Source: Zygnema cylindricum (lineage: Eukaryota; Streptophyta; Zygnematophyceae; Zygnematales; Zygnemataceae). Taken from it: a DNA stretch of 64,000 nucleotides. A program made the translations under genes and the position numbers. Shown here in pieces: positions 1-11,100 of the stretch. The notes below the pieces were generated by a model. The model saw only the letters and a list, made by a program, of their open reading frames with translations, was not told the origin of the DNA and ran no database searches. The number at the start of each line of letters is the position of its first letter. Position 1 is the first letter of the stretch. The stretch is from contig JBBHKE010001940.1 of NCBI GenBank assembly GCA_037447655.1, positions 62,001 to 126,000 of the forward strand, read 5' to 3'.

Positions 1-3000
1 CTGGGTGAGGGAGATGGAGCAGTTGTCAATGACAAAGCCACCAATGTTACAAATACTACGTCGAGTGTGGCTACAAATTTAACAGCGAATCTGACTTCCG
101 ATGTGCCACGAAATGTGTCCACATATGTACCTAATGAGGAAGTTCCTGTAGGAAAGCCGCAAAGAGAATTTGGAGAAGACATTGATGGAGAATTGCTTAA
201 GGGAAGCTCTCAACCTCTCAGTAATATAGAGAGTGAGGGGAATTTTGGAGCTCTAAACACTAGTAGTGAAACTACTTTTAATACTTCTCAAGATGTTTCT
301 GGTTCTGTCGAGACTCCTGATCCCAGTATCTTTCTGATTGAAGAAGAACCTCCAAGTAAAGAGCCTGAACTTTTGTCCAGTCCTTGGGCATTTTTGACGG
401 GTAAGTCCCTAAAAAAACATCAAGAACCCTCAAAAACCCTTAAGCTATTCGGTGTTGAACATTAGAGTCATCAGCAATTTATTTGAGATTGAATAGTCTT
501 TGGATCGCAAAAAGTTTATACATTGTCAACTGAGGAAGAGGCCATGTTTCAAAACCATGAAAGTTTTTACAAGATACTTGGGGTTTCTTGGATTAAACAT
601 ATAACATTCTTGTAGGTGTTCAGTGAGATGAAAGTACACCGTGTATCGCTATTAGTGTTAATAAAATTTTCGCCACTTAAAACATCTTTACTCCGTACAC
701 ACTTGTCCGATTTTCACTTTGAGACCACCAATCGGAAGGTGGGAATCTTGGCTTTCGTCAGATCCATAATCCGACAAGCGCGTACGGAGAAAAGATGTTT
801 TAAGAGGCAAAAAAAGCATTAACAATAATAGTGATACACGGTGTACTATGGCATAGGAGGCAGCACATTTAAAGGTAGGGAAAGAAGCTATGGGATTTTA
901 AATGTCGCAACATCAAACGTTTTTGATCTGGAAAAATAATAATGCTCTCGTTAAGCTGCCTAATTCTCTGGTTGCCACTTCTTTTGCCACTCTTCTGGTT
1001 TAATGAAGCTAAAATTTGAAGTTATGATCATTCATCTGTAATAGGAGTTGGAACATTTCTAGCAGCATTAACATTCTTGTTAATGAACGTTAATAAAACG
1101 ACTGCTCAACATAGCTGAATTGCAATTTAGTTGTTTATGGCATTTAGCTTTATATGGACGAGATTCTTTAATTTGCCGGTGTCTGTTTGAACATATGTAT
1201 TTTGGTGCTCTCAAACCAGAAGGGAAACCATTTTTTAACCAAAGCTTGGAGTCTGCGCTTCACTTTTAACTTGACATTGTGAATTTACCATCTTCTCTAA
1301 CTATGTAGGATGAGCAAGTTGTGGACGTGATATCACAATCTATTGACATTCATGCACTAGACACTTAGTTCTCTTGTCAAGAAGGCATGTCTTGGCTTTC
1401 GAGTCTTTCTTTTGAAGCAACGATGTTATTGAATGGAGAGAGGTGCTCTTACTCACATCTGTCAATCTTGGGTGTCCCAATCTATGTTGGCTTTGTGTTC
1501 TTACTAATTCACTCAAACACTTGATTTACCTTTTAAATGCCGTTTTGCAGATTTCGCATCGAATGATTCTGCCAATTCATCTTTTGGAAGTGCCTCTGAC
1601 CTGGCCTCTGAAAGGAGTGGAAACAATTCGGTTGATGAGACAAACGAAATGCCCAGCTCTGTATCTCATGTGCCGAAGTCCGAGGCATTTTTGTCCGGAA
1701 GTGATGTGTCTTTTAGTGAAGGATCATCCGACATGGATACAGATGTTCCATCACCGCAGGTTAGGGAGACTCTTAAACCAGAGTCGGTAGAAGGAGAAAG
1801 ATATGGAGACAGTGAAGGAGAAGAAGGAGAAAGAGAGGGGGAACAGAGAGACAGCGAAAGAGATGGAGAAGGTGATGGAGAAAGGGAAGAAGAAAGGGAA
1901 GGAGAAAGAGACGGAGGAAGAGTCGGGGAGAGAGAGGTTACTGGTGAGTTTGATGCTGTGGCGTCAGATGTGCAGAACACAGGAATATTACATGACAAAG
2001 ATATCAGTACGGACGATTTGCAAAGAGAAGATGTACCAATAACAAAGTCGGAAGTCAGTTTGACTACAGATGATAGGAAAACCGGCAGCAATTCACACGA
2101 TGAACAAGGGGATAAGCACGAGCGTCAGAAAAATGGAGATTTGTTGACAGAAGCTCTGAAGGCTGAGAGTGCAAGTATAGACAAAGAGGACAAAGCTGAT
2201 AACGTCCTCCCTGTGGTGCCTGTTGGGTCAAATGGTCATGACATGGATAAGGATGATTCACAAAGAGAAGAGGCTCGAACTGTGAAGTTGGAAGCGGCAG
2301 TTGTCGACAAAGAAACCACCAATGTCACGAATGCTTCGGATAATGAGGAAGCTCTTGTGGGGAAGCTGCAAAACGAATTTGGACAAGACATCGATGGAGA
2401 ATTGCTGAAGAAAAGCTCTTCTCCTCTCAGTAATATAGAGGGTGAGGGGAATTTTGGAGCTCTAAACACTAGTAGTGAAACTACTTTTAATATTTCTCAA
2501 GATTTTTATGGTTCTGTTGAGACTCCTGGTCCCAGTAACCCTCTGATCGAAGAAGAACATCCAAGGAAAGAGCCTGAACTTTTGACGGGTAAGTCCTACA
2601 AAACCATCAAGAACCTCAAAAAAACCCTCGCATAAGTGATTCCGTGTTTGCCATTAGAGTCGTCAGCAATTTAATCTAATTGAGATTGAGTAGTCTTTGG
2701 ATCGCGTAAAGTTTATGCATTGTCAACCGAGAAATAGGCCACATGTTTGGAAGCCATGAGAGTTTCTTATAAGATACTTGGGGTTTCTTGGATTAAGCAT
2801 ATAACATTCTTGTGGGTGTTCAGTGAAGTGAAAGTGCCATGGCATATAAGACGGCACATTTAAAAGCAGGGAGAGAAGCTACGATAGTTTTTTAAAAGCA
2901 TCACAACATTAACCTTTTTTGATCGAGCAGAAAAATAATACTATAGATAAGCTCGCCAGTTCTCTGATTGCCACTTCTTTGCCACTTTTCTGGTGCAATA

Positions 3001-3600
3001 AAAGCATCTAATTTGAAGTAATGTTTCTACTGTAATAGCACCTGGATAATTTGCAGCAGTCAGAACATTGTGTGGTTAAATCGTTAACGTCTTGTTAATG
3101 AATGCTAATACAACGATCATTTCAGCATAGGTGAATAGTCACCCAGCCTTTATCACTTTCAACTTCTTATAATTGAGTTTCTTTTATTGCCGGGGCCTGT
3201 TTAGAACTTTGTTTTTTTGGTGCTTGCAAACCAGAATTGAACCCAATTTCTGGCCAAAGCTTCTGTTCGTGCTGCTCTTAAGCATGACGTTTTCAATTTA
3301 TCATCTTCCAAGTTTTCTTGTCAAGAAGGCGTGACGATAGTCTTTCTTTTGAATGGTTATTGAATGGAGAGAGGTGCGTCACTCACATCTGTGAGTCTTC
3401 CGTCCAAATTTATACAAGGTTTATGTTCTTACGAATTCATTGAAATCTCTTACATAATTTTTTGTTTTTTTTTCGCAGATTCCCCGTTGAATACTCATGT
3501 CAATTCGTCTTCTGGAAGTGCCTCTGACCTGTTCTCTCAAAACAGTGGAGATGATTCGGATGATGAGGCAAAAAAAAATGATTTGCCTGACATCGATATA
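1..3600 (+). repeat. Tandem segmental duplication of exon plus intron, period about 1.9-2.2 kb
   Basis: Exons and flanking introns repeat in order. Intron sequence after the donor at 401 is near-identical to that after the donor at 2589, including the shared tracts around 466-640 and 2655-2835. The distance between donors is 2188 bp, but 209 bp of this is a MITE plus its extra TA, present only in the first copy. The distance between acceptors is 1928 bp. The last unit lacks the 3' module and ends in a stop codon. Confidence 0.75.
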
Positions 3601-4104
3601 GATGTTCCATCACCACAGGTTAGAGAGACTTTTAAACCAGAGTCAGTAGGAGAAAAATATGGCGAAAGTGAAGGAGAAAACGATGGAGAAAGTGATGGAG
3701 AAAGGGAAGGAGAAAATGAAGGAGAAAGCGAAGGAGAGGGGGGAGCAGAAAGGAACAGCGAAAACGACGTAGGAAGAGATAGAAGAAGGGATGGTATTGC
3801 TGAGTTTGATTCTGTGGTATCAGATGTGCAAAGTATTGAAATATTACTTGACAAAGACATGGATAAGGATGATTTGCAGGAAAAAGATGATCCTATAATA
3901 GCTGAAGTTCAGAGTTTGATTACAGATGATAGGAAAAGCAGCTGCAATTCACACGTTGAAGGTGGTGGCAAGTGTGATCTACAGGACGATGGAGGTTCAT
4001 CGATAGAAGCCTTGAAGGTTCAGAATAATGCAGAAACAGTGAAGATTGCTGACAACGACCCGGCTGTGGTGCTCGCTGAGTCTAGCGGTCATGATGAACT
4101 GTAA
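1..4104 (+). CDS. Acidic Glu/Ser/Gly-rich repeat protein, 3' exons only
   Basis: I do not recognise this family. Three exons are visible: one running in from the left edge to 400 (donor GTAAGT at 401), 1551-2588 (acceptor TTTTGCAG, donor GTAAGT), and 3479-4104 (acceptor TTTCGCAG, stop TAA). All junctions are phase 1, and the middle exon is exactly 346 codons, so it can be duplicated without changing frame. The exons are paralogous: the left-edge exon matches the 3' half of the middle exon (shared GNFGALNTSSETTFN), and the last exon matches its 5' part (shared DVPSPQVRET). Each middle/last exon holds a low-complexity stretch of GE/GEREGE repeats (about 1780-1935 and 3640-3790) that is probably disordered. 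No catalytic domain, signal peptide or membrane segment is seen. The 5' end of the gene lies outside the window. The gene converges on the minus-strand gene ending at 5189. Exon calls are firm; function is unknown. Confidence 0.7.
637..843. mobile_element. TA-flanked MITE, CACCG family (207 bp)
   Basis: Terminal inverted repeats start CACCGTGTATCGCTATTAGT at the left and end with its near reverse complement at the right. A TA dinucleotide sits on each side (635-636 and 844-845). The paralogous intron near 2832-2845 lacks the element and reads straight across the site, which gives an empty-site control inside the window. The ends extend inward (a Ty-like coding capacity is absent; a second inverted pair is seen around 690 and 785). 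TA target use suggests mobilisation by a Tc1/mariner-type transposase, but the transposase family is an inference. Confidence 0.8.
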
Positions 4105-5188
4105 AAATGATTTACAAATTTCCGATACTTGTGTACTTTACGAATGCTAAGCGTTTACTAGCTGTTTTTGTGCATGCGTTGGTTTACATTTTTTCATTGT
4201 TTAACTTGTTTTTATTATTGAATATATAATTTTCAGAAATGATGAAGCAATATTTCAGTCAATATTCAAGTCAGCACCTGGAATAAAATGGCAATGAACT
4301 GTAACAGACAGCTTCATTGATTACTCTTATGAATATCACACAAAATTGTGAATGATGACAAAATCCATACACAAAATGTAACCATCAACATGGCAACCAT
4401 GCCGATAACAATGCGAATTTATTAATCAGCGATTACCATCACAGTGAGGAATGACATATTTTCAGGGCCCACACAGCTCCAAACCAATCAAAATTCCTGA
4501 AACATCCATGGCACCAATTTGTTTTGTCAAAATGATGCGTTAATGACTTACACCTTATCCACACTGGTCAAGAGAACAGTATCCTCGGTGTTTCCTTGCT
4601 GAGACCTCTAAACAGGATGTACTTATCTAAACATGATTTACTTACCCACTAAGGTGGCACCCGCCTAATAATATATATTCTGGTGCCTTTTCCTTCTGCA
4701 ACTTATGGCAGAAGAAGTTCAGGCATTTTTTTTCCAACTGTACATTCCAGTATGCATAACCTGCTTAGCGATCAGAACCTGATTAACATCTCCTTAAGTC
4801 CCATTACGCTATTCAGTAAAGAAATATGAAATGTACTCTAGCAAAGAAAACCATAATCGTTCTTGAGACGAGGATCTACTTTGGCTTACGCCAATTCCTT
4901 GACCACATGATAGACGATACTCTCTGAAAAATCACTTTCACACAAATTCGCCACTCAGAAAAACAAAGCCAGAAGACAATGCCTCGAAAACAAAACACAT
5001 TGCCAACTGCAACGTGAAGAGTTCCAGAGACAATGGAAAAAAACAGCCCCGAAAGAATGAATAACTATGAACGGGAGCACGTTCTACATCGAGCCACAGT
5101 TACACACTTCAAATGCCTAACCAGCTAGTTTGGCTTTAGTTTGCCAAAATGAAAGAAGAGAGAAAAAAGAAAGTATAGTTTTCATCTT
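4105..5188. other. Convergent intergenic region, no gene seen
   Basis: This lies between two convergent genes and holds their 3' untranslated regions. An AATAAA poly(A)-like signal for the plus-strand gene is at 4282-4287. No further open frame or repeat could be supported. Confidence 0.6.
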
Positions 5189-8100
5189 TCACAACGTGCC
5201 ATCGGGAAGAGCTGGCGCATTCCGCAAAAGCCGTTCCAATTCGTCATTTGCTTCTGCTTGGATCCTCCATTCCTGCTTCCCAGCTCTCAAAAAAATACAC
5301 TAAACATTAAGATAATTGTACACATAAACATAAACAAGAAAAACAGACAAAATGACCTCAGAAAAAAACAAATGGAACAAGACTTCATGTACCCTATCAT
5401 CTTCGTCACGATTTTTTCTTTGATTCAGCCGTTAAGGTCTGGAAACTGAACCTACCCTCTGTAACTCGTCAACTTCCTCCAAACGCGTAATTTGCTCCGC
5501 AATGTTGGCCTGCTTTCCCACAACTCCATATTTTTTGTTCAATCAGTCCGCTGAGAAAAAAAAGAGAGATGAGGATACGGGGTTCCAATTGTTTATGCCT
5601 CCCACCGCCCAAAACAAGAGGCAATAGGAATAAAAGCCGGCAAGCCGGGATGCTTTGTCACTTTCCTCCCTTCAATAGTATAGTTAATTAGTATGTACTG
5701 AATCATATAAAGCGCGGAAAACGTAATACACCAGTTTGTATCCAATTTCATGAAAAATACCAATAGTGGAGGAACAGAACGAAGTTTAGGTGAAAGCTTG
5801 TCACAAACGAGAAAGCAAAAAGAAAAGGGAACTTGCAATAATAGAAATGATCGGAAAGTCTGCATGTGAACAAACTCCATTACCCATCGCTATTAGTGTA
5901 CACGCAAAAGAATATATAACACTAGTTTAATGAAGGGATATTTGGCGACTTGTAGACCACTCCCATAAATAGTGTTACCAACAACATTTTGTGATTTTTG
6001 GTCAAAAACAGCTGAATGTGTTCTTAAGACTAATAGCGGTGGGCAGTGTAGTGATTACCACACCCTAAACCGCTATTAGCATTAAGAAACATTCAATACC
6101 AGGACAGTGTTAATAATTTCTAATTCCGGTGCGAATGACGTGGATTCTGTACCGCTAAAAAAAATAACATTAAGAATTAGAATTAATAACGCTATTTTGT
6201 GGTCAGCGGGCTAAAAGAACCGGGACTGAATTAGTGTCATTAACACTAACAACGACGAGCAGTGTAGTGATTACTAGAAAGCAAAATCTGCACAAGTTAC
6301 GAGTCAAAATGGGGGTATGGGAGTTGGTTTGACATACCGCAGCACCAGCAGCTTCTGCTGCGAGAAGGTCCGTGCCCATTTCCACTTCGATTTCTATCAT
6401 GGATGCAATCTGTCCACATTCCCTTAAAAAAGATATCACCCTCACACAAAACTAAAAGATTGTACCGTCTTCTTAGTACTATCAGTCTCAGACACAAAAC
6501 CGAAAGTGTGGGCTGTTTCCTTAGTATTGACTTTGCGGGAGAGTTTCCTGCACAATTGCATTGATGTGAGTCCACATATTACCACCAAATTAGAGTGGAT
6601 TTTGATGATAGGATTTTATTCCCATGATCGCAATGTCCACAAAATTTCATGCCTGACGTTATCGGATTGGGTGTAATCGTAATCCACACCACTTGTTCAC
6701 ACGTTCACACATTATTTTTTTATTTTTCTAGAATAAAACCATTCCGAAACTAGAACAAAACCATTCCGAAACTAGAACAAAACCATTCCGGAACTTAGTT
6801 CACAAACAGTGCGCTTCCTACTGACTATCGGTCAACAGCGTGCTTTATTTAAAAAAGGATTTATGGAACTTGCCTTGGCATAGCTGTCAATCAGCGTTAA
6901 TCGGGCAGTTAATCGCTCATCCAAACCTTCCCGAGCGCGCTGTACTCTTTCTAAACGAGAGCTGTTCCACCATATTCCAAAATCACAAAAAACTTCTCGT
7001 CAATCTGGATTGGTTTTAATACCTTTGAAATCATTAACAACGTGTTGAACCTGCTTTCATCTGTTTGAATCCCGTTGAATCAATTTGGACATAGTTAACC
7101 GATGTGTGCTTGTTTGAATTTAATGCGTTTATTTACATAAACGGGTTTGGATTCATTTCAATGTAAATTCATGTGATGTACAATCAGAAGTAATGTTAAC
7201 CATGATACTAAAGTCGTTCATGCTGTTGTGATTCATTTACATAAGTAAAAACATTATGGTTCCGAAAACACTTGTATACTCTCGTGTCTTTTTTTTATTC
7301 ATTTGAAATTGTTTTGGAACAAAAAATTAATGTCCAATTTCATCTGAATAATCTGGTCAACACAATATTTTAGACGAGTTGGACCTATTAGCGCGACAGC
7401 AACACATAAAAACAATCTTGAACATCGAGTGTTTCTGAAAAAAGGCAAGAAAAACAACTAAAAAATATTTGCCAAATAAAAACTGAAAATACCTCCAATG
7501 TTTTTGTTCTCTTTTTTTAAAACTAAAAACTGAGATGCACCTGTATGTTGCTGGGTCTCCAACTGCCTCCATTTTGTTTTGTAGCTGCCACATCCGGGCC
7601 AGCATGCGAACCTGTAATTTTTTATTTTTTTTAGGTGACAATCGAAAGACGATTACGATTCTATGTTAGCCATTAGAAAGTTGACCCAAAAAGGATATAA
7701 TTGAACCTAGCTACTTTTTTACTTTTTCACTTTTTAGGCTTGCGGTAGATATAGAGATAGACGTAATTCCACCTAAGAATTCACCTTGAAAACATAGGTT
7801 ATACATAGTGTCGACCACACTAATATGGATAACCGGTATATTTCCCATGTGATCATGACATTTTCTCTGAGTATAAAAAAATCTGTGAATAACACTCTTC
7901 CCATAAAAAGCTTATGTTCAATTCGAAGAAAAACATGTTACTACTCCCAAAGAGACTCCAACCCAGAACCTGTCCCTCTCTTTCGTAAAATAAAATAATA
8001 TAAAATCTCCAACCCAAAAAATTGTCTCTCTTCCCTAAATGCAAATCACAACAGTTATAAGCCTATATCTAACTTCCCCTTAAGCCCCGAATTCAAAAAC

Positions 8101-11100
8101 ATTACCGCCTTTACCTCTCTCTCATTCCTAAAGCCCAGATTCAAGAGCATAACAATTTGAAACTCTTCCCTTCCCTAAATAGAAAACATTACAGCCTGTC
8201 ACCCTTCCCAAGACCCAAATTCCGAATTTCTCTCTTCCCTTTAGGCCCAACTTGTAACTCCAAAAAGAATACAACCTGGACTTCTTGCCTTAAAAGCCGT
8301 AAATTAAAAAACGCGTCCTGTCTCTCTTTCCTCCATTACAGCCTCCCTCTTAAAAAACAGCAGTGTCTGTCTCTCTCGACTCTTAACCTTAATTTAAAAA
8401 ACCATACAACCTGCCTTTTCTCTTCCCTTAATTTAACATTACGAAATAATTAGAATAAGGAATTTCTTTTTCTGGTTCAAATGACGTGAATGATTGTGAG
8501 CCAAAAAAAAACTAGCGTTAAGAAAAAAAAAAAAAGTTAGCATTAATAACGTTATTCTGTGTTCAGTGGTTTGAAAAATACCGGGAAGGAATCAGCGTTA
8601 TTAACACTAATAAAGATAGACGGTATACCTCGCTGGCAGCAGCCCCACTGAGATCTAATAAATTTAGTTTCAACGATACTAACAATACAATTTTTTTGCA
8701 GAGTGACGTGGGCCATTCTGGTCCACCCCCTTAAACATAGCATAAGGACTATTTTATGATTTTGGAAACAGTCTCTACTAACTTAGTGTTATTAACACTA
8801 ATCTCGGTGGGCGGTGTACCTCGCTGGCGGCCGCTCCACTGAGATCCTCCAGCCGCTTCTCCACCTTCTCATGCTGCTCCAGCAATACCTGCCGAGCCGC
8901 CACCGCATCTGCACTCCTCTGGGGAAGCTGTCTCTCCTCCCAACCCCCCGAGCTCCTGTCAATCTCCTCTTCCCTCTACCTCTCTTCCCTCACCCTCTCT
9001 CCCACCCACCCTACCGCCCCGCACTCCCATGGGGAAGCTCACTCCTCCTCCCACCCCAGAGAGCTCCCGTCAGTCTCTCTTCCCACCCTCTCTCCCTCCC
9101 TACCTCCCTCCCTCCCTCCTGCACTCCTCTGGGGGAACTGCCTCTCCTCCCACCCTCTTTACTTCTCCTTCCCACCCTCTCTCGCTCTCTCCATCCATTC
9201 CAGCCCGTTCTTCCATCCATTCTTGGGCCTGCCCTCGGTTTCTTCCTCTCAGCTTCCATTTCTGCCTCAAAGGGGCTGTCCTCGATATCTTTGGCCCAAT
9301 GCAGTTCATAAATAGTGTGGATCAAGCCAGCGGTTGTCACAACTGTGATGCTTTAAAATTTACTTCAAATTAATCTCACCTTGTTGGGCAGCATGAGGTT
9401 ATTAGCCGCCAACTTACAAAACCTCAGACAAAACGATATACAAATAATGTGGGTATCACAACAACAATGAAAAATCGTGCAACAACGAACATAGCACCTT
9501 GTTGAAATGAGTAAAACATTAATACCTTGTAAAGTACTGCATTTTCTCACCAATTGTGCAAGAATGTTATGAGCAACAGATGAGCCAGTTCATAAATTGT
9601 GTGGACTGCAATAACAACGGTAATGCAGTATTAGAAGTCACACCTTGTTGAGACGAGGAAGGACAACATTATTCGCCGCGCCTCCCACAGCTGCGGCAGA
9701 AACAGCCACAGCCGCCAGCAAGGCAGGTAAAGTAGGGTCCACAAGACCGGACGCGGCGTCAGTACTCGCAGCCAATAGTGTCGCAGGAAGCAACCAGGAA
9801 GCACCCATGGCTGCCATGGTTTCCTTTGGAGGAGCTCGTAAAAGAGCCGCTTCTCTCCCTGTGACATGGTTTGTGAGAGCCATCGCTTCTCCGGGACGCC
9901 AACCAGGAACTCGAGTACTTGCGGTCCAAATACCTCCAATAGTTCTTTTTTTGGCCGATTCTGGAGCTGCTGAAGCTACTGATACACGTTCTCCTGGTTG
10001 AGCAGGAATGTCCGTATTTTCTGTAGCAAACCGGTGAGTACGAGCTCCACCATCTGGAGCTCTCACCTGGAAAGGGAGGGAACGGAGACAGTGAGAATTT
10101 TTTCTTCTCAGCCACAGACTATTATTCTGAAATAATGCTTTTTTTCTTCCCGCAACATATTTTTCTCTTCGCAAGTTTCTCTTACCAATGTTCTCTCCAT
10201 CCAGCAACGCAGATATGTCGTGCAATAGATTATAATCTTGCTGTAGAATGAAATTGGGAAAAAAATCTGTGATACAAATAATCCGGCATTTTTTCTGATT
10301 ACAACCAGTGTGTCCTTTCCTACAATGAATGTAAACAGCCCATGTATGCTCTAAACCACTTCTACACCATTAAAACAAAACCAACATTTCTTTCATAGTT
10401 GACTCACTCTATCACACATAGTAAAACCATTTTATGATTGTCTTAACGATGCTAATGACCAATGATGTTCAAAAAAATGGCCCACATCAGGTGCATTTCA
10501 CATCAAACAGAGTAGAGTATAGAGTATTAAACAGAGTCACTCTAATAAACCAAACTACCGCTCATGGTGAGCTCATCAAATTCGCCTGAATTTGACTCAA
10601 GAAACCATTTATAAGCTTACTTTACAAGAAATTCTGCAAAACACTAACGGCTGTGCTTTCTCTGCAAATCATAAAGTTTAATAGGAATTCCGACGAGTAA
10701 TTCTGAAAAGGGATAAAGAGGAAACTTACCACCATGGAGTGAACGGCGGCTGCCATTGGTTGTCTCTTCAGACGCAAAATCCTCAACCCTCGCTCAATCA
10801 GCGAAACGTCACTTCTGCAAGACTCTCAAAAAAAGCAGCCCGGCCAGTATTATCATAAGAAAGGCTATTTGTATCTTTTTCGCTCAAAAAAACGCTTTAC
10901 CTTTAACCACCCACAGAAAGAGTTAAACTTACGTGAGTGCCTCTGAGTCGCAACTGACAACTTCACCCGACATAAGCTCATATTGATAGCGACAGCGAGA
11001 GCATGCCACCAGCTGCATCCACCATCCCATCCTTCCATTTTTTTCAGTCATGTTATGGTGCTAGAAGATTATGTCGAAAGTGTTAAGACATTATGTTATG

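Noticed and set aside
8814-9373. Pro/Leu/Ser-rich frames on the plus strand and Arg/Glu-rich frames on the minus strand
   Set aside because: Composition of the CT-rich intron tract; only exon 7 (8927-8820, minus) is supported as coding.
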